Shown here: positions 33,498 through 41,243 of the stretch, piece after piece
How positions within the stretch are numbered: the first letter of the stretch is position 1
Layout of the letters: the number at the start of each line of letters is the position of its first letter
Assembly (NCBI GenBank): GCA_905221115.1
Contig: CAJNBX010000015.1
Span: forward strand, 1 to 45,180
Direction of reading: 5' to 3'
Origin: a bacterium
GTDB lineage: Bacteria > Bacillota > Bacilli > Lactobacillales > Streptococcaceae
Length of the DNA stretch: 45,180 nt
Program-made: the position numbers and the translations under genes
The notes under the pieces: model-generated
Databases searched by the model: none
Seen by the model: the letters and a program-made list of their open reading frames with translations, nothing else
Told to the model about the DNA's origin: nothing

Positions 33498-34559
33498 ATG
33501 AAGAAAAACGACTTATTCATCGATGTATCTAGCCACAATGGATACGATATTACAGGGATTTTGGAGCAGATGGGGACAACAAACACCATCATCAAAATTT
33601 CAGAAAGTACAAGCTATCTAAACCCTTGCCTTTCTGCTCAAGTGGAGCAGTCAACTCCTATCGGTTTCTATCATTTTGCTTGGTTTGGTGGTGACGTGGA
33701 AGAAGCGGAAAGAGAAGCACGCTATTTCCTTGATAATGTGCCTCAAAAAGTAAAATACTTGTGTCTTGATTACGAAGATCATGCTAGCGGAGATAAACAG
33801 GCAAATACAGATGCTTGTATTCGCTTCATGGAAATCCTCAAAGAGAATGGCTACGAGCCAATATATTACAGCTACAAGCCATTCACGCTCAATAATATCT
33901 ATTATGAGCAGATTCTTGCAAAATTTCCAACTAGCCTTTGGATTGCAGGCTATGGGCTAAACGATGGAAATGCTGATTTTGAGTACTTCCCATCTATGGA
34001 TGGTATAAGATGGTGGCAATACTCAAGCAATCCCTTTGATAAAAATATTGTCTTGTTAGACGATGAAGAAATGTTTGAAGAGACCGAAACACCTCAACCA
34101 GTCCTACAAAAATCTTCTAGCAGTAAATCAATAGAAACTGTTGCTCAAGAGGTTATCAACGGCGAGTGGGGTAATGGACAAGAACGCTATGACAACTTAA
34201 CAAGCGCTGGTTATGATTATCAAGCTGTTCAGGATAAAGTAAATGAGTTACTAGATGGAACAAGTTCACAAACTCAAGACCTTGATAAAATTGCAAATCA
34301 AGTTCTACAAGGAGAATGGGGAAATGGACAAGAGCGCTACGATAACTTAACAAGCGCTGGTTATGATTATGATGCAGTGCAACAAAAAGTGAATGAACTT
34401 ATTTACGGAACAGAATCACAAACTCAAAACCTTGATAAAATTGCTCAAGAGGTTATCAACGGCGAGTGGGGAAATGGACAAGAGCGCTATGACAACTTAA
34501 CAACCGCTGGATATGATTATCAAGCGGTTCAGGAAAGAGTTAATGAATTATTATCTTAA
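33498..34559 (+). CDS. GH25 lysozyme with three CW_7 repeats (Cpl-7-like lysin)
   Basis: The 353-residue endolysin cuts the glycan of the host wall. Residues 5-190 form a GH25 domain with Asp9 in LFIDVSSHNG and Asp91/Glu93 in CLDYEDH as likely catalytic residues. After a Ser/Lys linker, three CW_7 wall-binding repeats follow at 211-254, 261-304 and 311-353, each with NGEWGNGQERYDNLT-type sequence and 50-residue spacing. There are no choline-binding repeats, unlike most pneumococcal phage lysins. No signal peptide, so export relies on the holins. Ribosome site AGGAGGAG. Confidence 0.95.
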   Translation: MKKNDLFIDVSSHNGYDITGILEQMGTTNTIIKISESTSYLNPCLSAQVEQSTPIGFYHFAWFGGDVEEAEREARYFLDNVPQKVKYLCLDYEDHASGDKQANTDACIRFMEILKENGYEPIYYSYKPFTLNNIYYEQILAKFPTSLWIAGYGLNDGNADFEYFPSMDGIRWWQYSSNPFDKNIVLLDDEEMFEETETPQPVLQKSSSSKSIETVAQEVINGEWGNGQERYDNLTSAGYDYQAVQDKVNELLDGTSSQTQDLDKIANQVLQGEWGNGQERYDNLTSAGYDYDAVQQKVNELIYGTESQTQNLDKIAQEVINGEWGNGQERYDNLTTAGYDYQAVQERVNELLS

Positions 34560-34632
34560 CAATGTATTTTTAAGAGAAATTTCGGCTAATCACTACAAAA
34601 TAAAATAGAAAGAAAGCAAAATAGATTACACT

Positions 34633-34661
34633 AACCGCAGGCTCAGGCTTGCGGTTTTTTG
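34633..34661 (+). terminator. Terminator of the late (lysis) transcript
   Basis: AACCGCAG (34633-34640) pairs with TTGCGGTT (34649-34656), followed by TTTTT. It lies about 75 bp after the lysin gene and ends the late operon. Confidence 0.88.
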
Positions 34662-34673
34662 TTTACTCAAAAT

Positions 34674-34700
34674 AAAAAAACAGCGATGGTACTCACTGTT
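34674..34700 (-). terminator. Terminator of the right-end minus-strand operon
   Basis: On the minus strand AACAGTGA and TCGCTGTT (34679-34686/34693-34700) pair at all eight positions (one G-T), followed by seven T. The stem starts inside the last codons of the 63-residue gene. Confidence 0.78.
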
Positions 34701-34884
34701 TTTCTTGTAGTGTGTGGGCGTAAGCAGTCATGCTGATAGCGTGTTTTAAACGCATGTTCATAATATCTGATACACCATTTTTATACTTATCCACGGCCTG
34801 AATAGATACGCCACAGTTTTTGCTAATAGCATACGCTGTGGCGTTATCTAAAAGCCAGCGGATAGCTTTAATATCTACTGACAT
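34693..34884 (-). CDS. 63-residue helix-turn-helix-like protein of the right-end operon
   Basis: The protein is small and helical, with a likely helix-turn-helix at about residues 15-37 (TAYAISKNCGVSIQAVDKYK). TGAGG is the ribosome site. It is the last of three minus-strand genes that share a promoter at 35213-35241. It could bind the palindrome in that promoter. Similar small proteins stand at the right end of some streptococcal prophages; no function is known to me. Confidence 0.72.
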   Translation of the reverse strand: MSVDIKAIRWLLDNATAYAISKNCGVSIQAVDKYKNGVSDIMNMRLKHAISMTAYAHTLQEKQ

Positions 34885-34887
34885 ATA

Positions 34888-34992
34888 TTACCTCATAAAA
34901 TACCAAACTACAAATAGGAGTAGAAGAAGTCCAATAATAAATTCAACTTTTTCACGCTTGGTGGTTTTTCTAATTTTTAGATTTACTTTCAT
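34888..34992 (-). CDS. 34-residue membrane microprotein of the right-end operon
   Basis: A basic N-terminus (MKVNLKIRKTTKREK) is followed by one membrane span (FIIGLLLLLFVVWYFM). ATG with AGGAAAA before it; it ends 4 bp before the next gene, whose ribosome site lies in its last codons. It should sit in the cytoplasmic membrane with the basic part inside. Function unknown. Confidence 0.6.
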   Translation of the reverse strand: MKVNLKIRKTTKREKVEFIIGLLLLLFVVWYFMR

Positions 34993-35017
34993 TGTTTTTC
35001 CTGTTATAATTTAAGTA

Positions 35018-35055
35018 CACCCCAGAAGGGGTGGATAGTGATTTCTCACTATCCA
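35018..35055. repeat. Two adjacent perfect hairpins in the right-end operon
   Basis: CACCCC/GGGGTG (35018-35033, loop AGAA) and TGGATAGTGA/TCACTATCCA (35032-35055, loop TTTC) abut each other and share two bases. They lie between the two 34-residue genes. No T run follows on the minus strand, so they may be an RNA-processing or stability element, or a protein site. Confidence 0.7.
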
Positions 35056-35153
35056 AATTCGATGTGCCATTCAAAGCTGATTATAAATAAGTTTATTTTG
35101 ATGACTAGCTTATTTGTTTTGACTTTGAGTGGCTTCTTTTTGAACTTAAACAT
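35049..35153 (-). CDS. 34-residue basic microprotein of the right-end operon
   Basis: ATG at 35153, well spaced behind AGAAAGGAAAA, encodes a Lys-rich peptide (MFKFKKKPLKVKTNKLVIKI) with a more hydrophobic end (NLFIISFEWHIEFG). It is the first gene after the operator-promoter. The stop lies inside the second hairpin. No family recognised; an amphipathic membrane-active peptide is one possibility. Confidence 0.55.
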   Translation of the reverse strand: MFKFKKKPLKVKTNKLVIKINLFIISFEWHIEFG

Positions 35154-35212
35154 TTTGTTTTCCTTTCTACTAGTTTCCTTGTCTAAGGTTTCCTCCTTAA
35201 CCTTATGTATCT

Positions 35213-35241
35213 ATTATACAACTAAAGTTGTATAACGTCAA
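35213..35241 (-). promoter_or_regulatory. Promoter with palindromic operator for the right-end operon
   Basis: On the minus strand TTGACG (complement of 35236-35241), a 17-bp spacer and TATAAT (complement of 35213-35218) form a near-consensus promoter. A perfect 9-bp inverted repeat TTATACAAC/GTTGTATAA (35214-35235, centre TAAA) fills the spacer and most of the -10. A bound repressor would block RNA polymerase. The transcript starts near 35206. Confidence 0.8.
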
Positions 35242-35280
35242 TAGTTTTGATGAAGTTTTTTAAATTTTTTCAAAAAAAAA

Positions 35281-35325
35281 TAGACCTTGTCCAGAGGTCG
35301 GGGAGTTGGAGGGGACACCCTCCAA
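35281..35325. repeat. Right-end arm region: repeat copy 3, arm-type repeat and hairpin
   Basis: TAGACCTTGTCCAGA (35281-35295) is the inverse of the repeat at 4427-4445. 35297-35316 matches the left-end segment 3214-3233 at 18 of 20 positions. TTGGAGGG/CCCTCCAA (35306-35325, loop GACA) forms a hairpin. All lie 30-80 bp from attR, where integrase and excision proteins bind. 35154-35460 holds no protein gene beyond these sites. Confidence 0.6.
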
Positions 35326-35355
35326 AAGTGTTGATTTAATAAGATTTTATTTTAC

Positions 35356-35376
35356 CTTTTTTATAATAATCTCCCT
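35356..35376. other. attR (right attachment site)
   Basis: CTTTTTTATAATAATCTCC plus two bases matches attL (3091-3111) at 20 of 21. The exact core is 35363-35376. It marks the right phage-host junction ahead of the displaced host terminator. Confidence 0.9.
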
Positions 35377-35379
35377 ATA

Positions 35380-35406
35380 AAGTCACCGCATTCGGTGACT
35401 TTTTTT
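35380..35406 (+). terminator. Host terminator displaced from purA
   Basis: AAGTCACCG pairs perfectly with CGGTGACTT (35380-35388/35393-35401), followed by a T run. Before insertion it would have stood just after purA. An extended -10 promoter TGATATAAT (35420-35428) for tadA follows. Confidence 0.88.
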
Positions 35407-35460
35407 GTCTTGGGATTCATGATATAATAATAAAATCGACAAGTAGAAAAAGGGAAATTG

Positions 35461-35928
35461 ATGAATTATACAGTTGAAGAAAAAGAAAGCTTCATGAGAG
35501 AGGCATTGAAAGAGGCTGAGATTGCTCTCGAACACGATGAAATTCCAATTGGTTGTGTGATTGTTAAGGACGGAGAAATCATTGGTCGCGGGCATAATGC
35601 ACGTGAGGAATTGCAACGAGCGGTTATGCATGCGGAGATTATGGCTATAGAGCATGCGAACCTGAGTGAGGAGAGCTGGCGCTTGCTGGATTGCACTCTT
35701 TTTGTGACCATTGAGCCTTGTGTCATGTGTAGTGGGGCGATTGGACTTGCCCGTATTCCAAACGTGGTCTATGGGGCTAAAAACCAGAAATTTGGCGCTG
35801 CTGGAAGCTTGTACGATATCTTGACAGATGAGCGTCTCAATCATCGTGTGGATGTTGAAACGGGAATTTTGGAAGATGAATGCGCAGCTATTATGAAGGA
35901 CTTTTTTAGAAATAGACGGAAAAAATAA
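35461..35928 (+). CDS. tadA: tRNA-specific adenosine deaminase
   Basis: TadA turns A34 of tRNA-Arg(ACG) into inosine, an essential step. The 155-residue protein has the zinc motif HAE at 57-59 (catalytic Glu59) and PCVMC with Cys87 and Cys90. The start ATG 35461 is preferred to a TTG three bases earlier; AAAGGGAAA precedes. Its promoter is the extended -10 at 35420-35428, outside the prophage, so insertion should not remove expression. Confidence 0.95.
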   Translation: MNYTVEEKESFMREALKEAEIALEHDEIPIGCVIVKDGEIIGRGHNAREELQRAVMHAEIMAIEHANLSEESWRLLDCTLFVTIEPCVMCSGAIGLARIPNVVYGAKNQKFGAAGSLYDILTDERLNHRVDVETGILEDECAAIMKDFFRNRRKK

Positions 35929-35969
35929 TTTTGCTTTTAAAATGAATAGGAATGTGATATAATTAATAG

Positions 35970-36048
35970 TGGAGCAACAGTTCTGCGTGAAGCGGGTCAG
36001 GGGAGGAATCCAGCAGCCCTAAGCGATTTGAATTGTGTGCTCTTTTTT
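35970..36048 (+). ncRNA. ffs: Small signal recognition particle RNA (4.5S type)
   Basis: The conserved SRP tip is present: GCGGGTCAGGGGAGGAATCC with AGCAGCCCTAAGCG closing it. The ends pair GAGCA (35972-35976) with TGCTC (36038-36042), followed by a T run. The extended -10 TGATATAAT (35955-35963) gives a start near 35970. The RNA joins Ffh in targeting membrane proteins. 5' and 3' ends are estimates. Confidence 0.93.
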
Positions 36049-36114
36049 TCGTGCTTTTTCCGAATAAATAAGATAGAATAATCTAGAATAAATGATAATA
36101 GAAAAGAGAAGATG

Positions 36115-36558
36115 ATGAAAATTCGTGGTTTTGAATTGGTTTCGACTTTTACAGATGAAAATTTATTGCCGAAGCGTGAGACGGCGCATGCGGCTGGTTA
36201 CGACTTAAAGGTTGCTGTGCGTACGGTTATTGCGCCAGGAGAGATTGTCTTGGTTCCGACAGGGGTTAAGGCTTATATGCAGCCGACTGAGGTTCTTTAC
36301 CTTTATGATCGTTCTTCAAATCCTCGTAAGAAGGGTCTGGTCTTGATTAACTCGGTTGGTGTCATTGATGGGGATTATTATGGAAATCCTGGAAATGAAG
36401 GGCATATTTTTGCGCAGATGAAGAATATCACAGACCAAGAAGTGATTCTCAAAGTTGGGGAACGTGTGGTCCAGGCTGTCTTTGCTCCTTTCTTAATTGC
36501 AGATGGAGATGCGGCTGATGGCGTTCGAACTGGTGGATTTGGTTCAACAGGGCACTAG
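36115..36558 (+). CDS. dut: dUTP diphosphatase
   Basis: Splits dUTP to dUMP, keeping uracil out of DNA. The 147-residue protein has the trimeric dUTPase motifs in order: AGYDLKV, DRSSNPRKKG, GVIDGDYYGNPGNEG, the QAVFAPF block and the C-terminal RTGGFGSTGH arm that closes the site. Two adjacent ATGs (36112, 36115) are possible; homologues start MKIRGFELV. GAGAAG precedes. Confidence 0.96.
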   Translation: MKIRGFELVSTFTDENLLPKRETAHAAGYDLKVAVRTVIAPGEIVLVPTGVKAYMQPTEVLYLYDRSSNPRKKGLVLINSVGVIDGDYYGNPGNEGHIFAQMKNITDQEVILKVGERVVQAVFAPFLIADGDAADGVRTGGFGSTGH

Positions 36559-36559
36559 A

Positions 36560-37075
36560 ATGAAGATTATCTTTGTACGTCACGGGGAGCCAGATTACCG
36601 TGAGTTAGAGGAGCGTTCTTATACGGGTTTTGGGATAGATTTGGCGCCCTTGTCTGAGAAGGGACGGCAGCAGGCTCAGGAACTGAGCAAAAATTCTTTA
36701 CTCTCGTCAGCTGAAATAATCGTATCTTCTGCAGTCACAAGAGCTTTAGAAACGGCTTCTTATGTAGTTTGTACTACGGGACTTCCTTTGAGAGTAGAGC
36801 CATTATTGCATGAATGGCAGGTCTATGAAAGTGGCACAGATAATTTTGAAAAAGCTCGTACTATGTTTCTAGAAAATAAGGGGGAATTACTTCCTAATAG
36901 TCCTATTCAATATGAGACAGCTGCGGAGATGAAGTCTCGGTTTCTAGAATGTATGTCTAAGTATCGAGAACATCAGACTGTGGTAGTTGTTGCTCATCGA
37001 ATGCTCATGCGTCAGTTTGTGCCAAATGAGAAGATTGATTTTTGCCAAGTGATTGAGTGTGAGTTAGAAATATAG
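36560..37075 (+). CDS. Histidine phosphatase family protein
   Basis: The 171-residue protein belongs to the phosphoglycerate-mutase-like phosphatases. The phosphate-binding RHGEP has catalytic His8; Arg61 lies in [10 protein letters not shown] and His146 in VVAHRM. It starts one base after the dut stop, so it is co-translated. The substrate is not clear from sequence. An upstream frame start at 36497 lies within dut and is not used. Confidence 0.9.
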   Translation: MKIIFVRHGEPDYRELEERSYTGFGIDLAPLSEKGRQQAQELSKNSLLSSAEIIVSSAVTRALETASYVVCTTGLPLRVEPLLHEWQVYESGTDNFEKARTMFLENKGELLPNSPIQYETAAEMKSRFLECMSKYREHQTVVVVAHRMLMRQFVPNEKIDFCQVIECELEI

Positions 37076-37088
37076 AAAGAGGTTTATT

Positions 37089-38450
37089 ATCGCAAAGAAA
37101 AAAGCGACATTTGTATGTCAAAATTGTGGCTATAATTCCCCTAAATATCTGGGGCGTTGTCCCAACTGTGGGTCTTGGTCTTCTTTTGTAGAAGAGGTTG
37201 AGGTTGCCGAGGTCAAGAATGCGCGTGTGTCCTTGACAGGTGAGAAAACCAAGCCCATGAAACTGGCTGAGGTGACGTCAATCAACGTCAATCGAACCAA
37301 GACGGAGATGGAGGAATTTAACCGTGTACTTGGAGGCGGAGTGGTACCAGGAAGTCTCGTACTCATAGGTGGGGATCCTGGGATTGGGAAGTCAACGCTT
37401 CTCCTACAAGTCTCAACCCAGTTGTCCCAAGTGGGGACAGTTCTCTATGTCAGTGGGGAGGAGTCTGCCCAGCAAATTAAGCTACGAGCAGAGCGCTTGG
37501 GAGATATTGATAGCGAGTTTTATCTCTATGCAGAGACCAATATGCAGAGTGTTCGCGCAGAGGTAGAAAGAATTCAGCCAGACTTTCTCATCATCGACTC
37601 CATTCAAACCATCATGTCTCCTGAGATTTCAGGGGTACAGGGATCTGTTTCTCAAGTGCGTGAGGTAACTGCTGAGCTTATGCAGTTGGCTAAGACCAAC
37701 AATATTGCTATTTTTATCGTAGGCCATGTGACCAAGGAAGGAACCTTAGCTGGGCCGAGAATGTTGGAGCATATGGTGGATACAGTGCTTTACTTTGAAG
37801 GAGAGCGCCACCATACCTTTCGTATTTTGAGAGCGGTCAAAAATCGTTTTGGCTCCACTAATGAGATTGGGATTTTTGAGATGCAGTCAGGCGGATTGGT
37901 TGAGGTACTCAATCCGAGTCAAGTTTTCCTAGAAGAGCGTTTGGATGGGGCGACTGGTTCATCAATCGTTGTGACCATGGAAGGGACGCGTCCGATTTTG
38001 GCGGAGGTTCAGGCTTTGGTGACACCTACCATGTTTGGAAATGCCAAGCGTACTACGACAGGACTTGATTTTAATCGTGCTAGCTTGATTATGGCTGTTT
38101 TGGAAAAACGGGCAGGTCTTCTCTTGCAAAATCAGGATGCTTATCTTAAATCTGCTGGCGGTGTCAAATTGGATGAACCTGCGATAGACTTGGCCGTTGC
38201 GGTTGCCATTGCTTCGAGCTATAAAGACAAGCCAACTAATCCTCAGGAATGTTTTGTAGGAGAACTTGGCTTGACGGGAGAGATTCGGCGCGTGAATCGT
38301 ATTGAGCAGCGCATCAATGAAGCTGCTAAACTGGGTTTTACTAAGATTTATGTACCTAAGAATTCCTTGACAGGAATCACTCCGCCTAAGGAAATTCAGG
38401 TTATTGGAGTGACAACGATTCAGGAAGTTTTGAAAAAGGTCTTTGCATAA
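37089..38450 (+). CDS. radA: RadA DNA repair/recombination ATPase, non-canonical start
   Basis: RadA (Sms) is a RecA-like helicase that extends D-loops in transformation and repair. The 453-residue reading has the zinc finger C10-x2-C13...C24-x2-C27, Walker [11 protein letters not shown] at 94-103, the KNRFG motif and a C-terminal Lon-like domain. No ATG, GTG or TTG exists in frame between the stop at 37065 and the zinc finger. AGAAAGAGG (37074-37082) is correctly placed for ATC at 37089 (or ATT at 37086). The first usual start, GTG 37227, would cut off the finger. A rare start is thus likely. Confidence 0.93.
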   Translation: MAKKKATFVCQNCGYNSPKYLGRCPNCGSWSSFVEEVEVAEVKNARVSLTGEKTKPMKLAEVTSINVNRTKTEMEEFNRVLGGGVVPGSLVLIGGDPGIGKSTLLLQVSTQLSQVGTVLYVSGEESAQQIKLRAERLGDIDSEFYLYAETNMQSVRAEVERIQPDFLIIDSIQTIMSPEISGVQGSVSQVREVTAELMQLAKTNNIAIFIVGHVTKEGTLAGPRMLEHMVDTVLYFEGERHHTFRILRAVKNRFGSTNEIGIFEMQSGGLVEVLNPSQVFLEERLDGATGSSIVVTMEGTRPILAEVQALVTPTMFGNAKRTTTGLDFNRASLIMAVLEKRAGLLLQNQDAYLKSAGGVKLDEPAIDLAVAVAIASSYKDKPTNPQECFVGELGLTGEIRRVNRIEQRINEAAKLGFTKIYVPKNSLTGITPPKEIQVIGVTTIQEVLKKVFA

Positions 38451-38453
38451 TCC

Positions 38454-38482
38454 GTGACAAATCTTCTTAAAAATGATAAGAT
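38454..38482 (+). promoter_or_regulatory. Possible carbonic anhydrase promoter
   Basis: GTGACA (38454-38459), 17 bp and TAAGAT (38477-38482) resemble a sigma-A promoter, placed between radA and the next gene. Confidence 0.45.
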
Positions 38483-38522
38483 AGGAGAAATATTTGACTA
38501 TCAAATTTTCGAGGAGGGAATC

Positions 38523-39020
38523 GTGTCGTATTTTGAACAGTTTATGCAAGCCAATCAGGCTTATGTTGCCCTACATGGGCAGTTAAATCTGCCACTTAAA
38601 CCCAAAACTAGAGTAGCCATTGTGACCTGTATGGACTCACGTCTGCACGTTGCTCAAGCTTTGGGATTAGCACTTGGGGATGCTCATATCTTGCGGAATG
38701 CAGGTGGTCGAGTGACAGAAGACATGATTCGTTCGCTAGTTATTTCCCAGCAACAAATGGGGACAAGAGAGATTGTGGTATTGCACCATACAGACTGTGG
38801 TGCTCAGACCTTTGAAAATGGTCCTTTTCAGGAGTATTTAAAAGAGGAACTAGGTGTCGATGTGTCAGATCAGGACTTTTTGCCCTTCCAGGATATAGAG
38901 GAGAGTGTACGCGAGGATATGCAACTCCTTATCGAGTCTCCCCTAATACCAGATGATGTCATTATTTCTGGTGCTATTTACGATGTGGATACAGGAAGTA
39001 TGACAGTCGTAGAATTGTAA
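38523..39020 (+). CDS. Beta-carbonic anhydrase
   Basis: Converts CO2 and bicarbonate, important for growth at ambient CO2. The 165-residue zinc enzyme has Cys36 in VTCMDSR and His89/Cys92 in HHTDCG, with Asp38-Arg40 as the usual dyad. GTG 38523 behind GAGGAGGG is chosen over a longer in-frame start at 38454 lacking a ribosome site. Confidence 0.93.
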   Translation: MSYFEQFMQANQAYVALHGQLNLPLKPKTRVAIVTCMDSRLHVAQALGLALGDAHILRNAGGRVTEDMIRSLVISQQQMGTREIVVLHHTDCGAQTFENGPFQEYLKEELGVDVSDQDFLPFQDIEESVREDMQLLIESPLIPDDVIISGAIYDVDTGSMTVVEL

Positions 39021-39044
39021 ATACTTTATTTAGAAAGAAAGTGT

Positions 39045-39860
39045 ATGAAGAAAAACAGTATTTTATTTATTTTTATTTTATTGCTATGTATTGGTTTGCA
39101 GTATGAAACTATCTACTATACGGACGGTTCGATGTCAGCTGCGGAATATGGACTAATGGGAGTTTCTATCTTTCTAGCTCTCTTTTACATGATTCCGGCT
39201 CTTTATTTCCTTTTCCGTTTTGGGAAAAAATGGGAATTGCCAAAGAAGGCCTTGATTCTGTCTTTATTGGGAGGGATGTTCTTCTCAGGATGGTTGTCTA
39301 GTTTTGCTAATACCTATATCCATGATTTGCTGGGGGTTCTTTTCCCAGATAGTGCATTTTTAAATGCCTTTGAAAGTGCGATTGTGGCTCCTTTGGTAGA
39401 AGAACCCTTGAAATTATTGCCACTTGTCTTTGTTTTAGCTTTGATTCCTGTGCGAAAATTAAAATCTTTGTTTTTACTAGGGATTGCTTCTGGTTTGGGA
39501 TTCCAAATGATTGAGGATATTGGCTACATTCGTACGGATTTACCAGAGGGTTTTGACTTTACTATTTCGCGAATTTTAGAGCGTATCATCTCAGGAATTG
39601 CCTCTCACTGGACTTTTTCAGGTTTGGCTGTAGTAGGTGTTTACTTGCTTTACAGAGCCTATAAAGGGCAGAAGGTTGGCAAGAAACAGGGGTTTATTTT
39701 CCTAGGTTTAGCCTTGGGAACTCACTTCTTATTTAACTCTCCTTTTGTTGAATTGGAGACAGAGTTGCCTTTAGCGATTCCAGTGGTTACGGCTATTACT
39801 CTTTATGGTTTTTATCAGGCTTATCGCTTTGTTGAGAAGCACAATGAGTTGATGAACTAG
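39045..39860 (+). CDS. PrsW-family intramembrane protease
   Basis: A 271-residue protein with about seven or eight membrane spans. PrsW-like motifs are seen: LVEEPLKLLP (Glu119, Glu120, Lys123), FQMIEDIGY (Glu157, Asp158), SHWTFSG (His188) and GTHFLFN (His227). In Bacillus PrsW cuts an anti-sigma factor; the substrate here is unknown. Ribosome site AGAAAG. A terminator follows at 39884. Confidence 0.87.
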   Translation: MKKNSILFIFILLLCIGLQYETIYYTDGSMSAAEYGLMGVSIFLALFYMIPALYFLFRFGKKWELPKKALILSLLGGMFFSGWLSSFANTYIHDLLGVLFPDSAFLNAFESAIVAPLVEEPLKLLPLVFVLALIPVRKLKSLFLLGIASGLGFQMIEDIGYIRTDLPEGFDFTISRILERIISGIASHWTFSGLAVVGVYLLYRAYKGQKVGKKQGFIFLGLALGTHFLFNSPFVELETELPLAIPVVTAITLYGFYQAYRFVEKHNELMN

Positions 39861-39883
39861 AATATTTTTCAAAAGAATGATGC

Positions 39884-39910
39884 AAGGGTACAAATATGGT
39901 GCCCTTCTTT
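39884..39910 (+). terminator. Terminator after the PrsW-like gene
   Basis: AAGGGTAC (39884-39891) pairs with GTGCCCTT (39899-39906, one G-T), followed by CTTTTATTTTT. Confidence 0.82.
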
Positions 39911-39919
39911 TATTTTTGA

Positions 39920-39948
39920 TTGAAAAATAGTGTAAAAAGCGCTACAAT
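39920..39948 (+). promoter_or_regulatory. prs promoter
   Basis: TTGAAA (39920-39925), 17 bp and TACAAT (39943-39948). The leader of about 50 nt holds a CTTGTG/CACAAG hairpin (39962-39979). Confidence 0.7.
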
Positions 39949-40004
39949 GGTAGATGGAAAATCTTGTGAAAAGCACAAGTGATACATATATACCGGAGGA
40001 AATC

Positions 40005-40973
40005 ATGTCTTTTTCTGATTTAAAGCTGTTTGCCCTTTCTTCTAATAAAGAATTGGCAGAACGTGTGGCGCAGGAGATTGGGATAGAGTTGGGGAAATCA
40101 AGTGTTCGCCAATTTTCAGATGGAGAGATTCAGGTCAACATCGAAGAATCAATCCGTGGGAAACACGTCTTTATCTTACAATCAACTAGTTCGCCTGTAA
40201 ATGACAATCTGCTTGAAATTTTGATTATGGTGGATGCTTTGAAGCGTGCGAGTGCAGAATCTGTCAATGTTGTCATGCCTTACTATGGGTATGCACGTCA
40301 GGATAGAAAGGCGAGAGCGCGTGAGCCAATCACTTCAAAACTTGTCGCAAATATGCTTGAAGTAGCTGGAGTGGATCGTTTATTGACCATCGACTTGCAT
40401 GCTGCGCAGATTCAAGGATTCTTTGATATTCCTGTGGATCATTTAATGGGAGCTCCTCTGATTGCGGATTATTTTGAGCGTCGTGGCATGGTTGGTTCTG
40501 ACTATGTGGTTGTCAGCCCAGACCATGGAGGGGTGACTCGTGCCCGTAAGTTGGCAGAATTTTTGAAAACATCTATCGCTATTATTGATAAACGTCGTAG
40601 CGTTGATAAGATGAATACTAGTGAAGTCATGAACATCATTGGTAAGGTCGAAGGCAAGACTTGTATCTTGATTGATGATATGATTGATACTGCTGGAACG
40701 ATTTGTCATGCGGCAGATGCTCTTGCAGAAGCTGGTGCCGTTGAAGTCTATGCAAGCTGTACGCACCCAGTTCTTTCTGGTCCTGCTATGGACAATATCC
40801 AAAAATCAGCTATTAAGAAATTGGTTGTTTTGGATACCATCTATCTGCCAGAAGAGCGTTTGATTGATAAGATTGAACAGATTTCGATTGCTCATCTACT
40901 GGGTGATGCTATCGTCCGTATCCATGAAAAACGCCCACTTTCTCCACTTTTCAGTATTGAGAAAAAGATTTAA
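40005..40973 (+). CDS. prs: Ribose-phosphate pyrophosphokinase
   Basis: Makes PRPP from ribose 5-phosphate and ATP for nucleotide, His and Trp synthesis. The 322-residue protein has [16 protein letters not shown], the [18 protein letters not shown] flexible loop and the PRPP-binding [14 protein letters not shown] 40005 behind CCGGAGG is chosen; an upstream ATG at 39954 lies at the -10 region and would not be translated. A terminator follows. Confidence 0.96.
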   Translation: MSFSDLKLFALSSNKELAERVAQEIGIELGKSSVRQFSDGEIQVNIEESIRGKHVFILQSTSSPVNDNLLEILIMVDALKRASAESVNVVMPYYGYARQDRKARAREPITSKLVANMLEVAGVDRLLTIDLHAAQIQGFFDIPVDHLMGAPLIADYFERRGMVGSDYVVVSPDHGGVTRARKLAEFLKTSIAIIDKRRSVDKMNTSEVMNIIGKVEGKTCILIDDMIDTAGTICHAADALAEAGAVEVYASCTHPVLSGPAMDNIQKSAIKKLVVLDTIYLPEERLIDKIEQISIAHLLGDAIVRIHEKRPLSPLFSIEKKI

Positions 40974-40981
40974 TGATCAAG

Positions 40982-41007
40982 CCTGAGATAATTCTCAGGT
41001 TTTTTTC
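40982..41007 (+). terminator. prs terminator
   Basis: CCTGAGA (40982-40988) pairs with TCTCAGG (40993-40999), followed by TTTTTTTT. A further perfect hairpin AATCTAGT/ACTAGATT (41041-41059) follows before the BOX element. Confidence 0.88.
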
Positions 41008-41061
41008 GTCTATTTTCCGAATAAATAGATAGAGTCAGTGAATCTAGTAAAACTAGATTTA

Positions 41062-41213
41062 ATACTCTTCGAAAATCAAATTCAAACCACGTCAACGTCG
41101 CCTTGCCGTATATATGTGACTGACTTCGTCAGTTTTATCTGCAACCTCAAAACAGTGTTTTGAGCAACCTGCGGCTAGTTTCCTAGTTTGCTCTTTGATT
41201 TTCATTGAGTATA
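41062..41213 (+). repeat. BOX element (A-B-C)
   Basis: This 152-bp block has the order of pneumococcal BOX repeats: boxA with ACGTCGCCTTGCCGTAT, boxB with ACTGACTTCGTCAGTT and AACAGTGTTTTGAG, and boxC with GCGGCTAGTTTCCTAGTTTG ending in ATTGAGTAT. It lies between prs and the Rpn-type gene and may shape their expression. Borders are approximate. Confidence 0.92.
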
Positions 41214-41243
41214 AAACTGTGGTATAATAAAAGGAGGAAAAGG

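Larger units (their letters stand above)
3091..35376 (+). mobile_element. Complete-looking temperate siphophage prophage
   Basis: A contiguous phage genome of about 32.3 kb is bounded by a 21-bp repeat (3091-3111 and 35356-35376). Module order is integration, lysogeny, early/replication, late regulator, packaging, HK97-type head, long-tail genes, holins/lysin, then a lysogenic operon. No essential structural gene looks broken, so it may be inducible. It is inserted between purA and tadA, which are neighbours in pneumococcal genomes without it. Confidence 0.95.

Noticed and set aside
37962..38549. 195-codon minus-strand frame opposite radA
   Set aside because: It overlaps conserved radA sequence and the next promoter and has no start signals.
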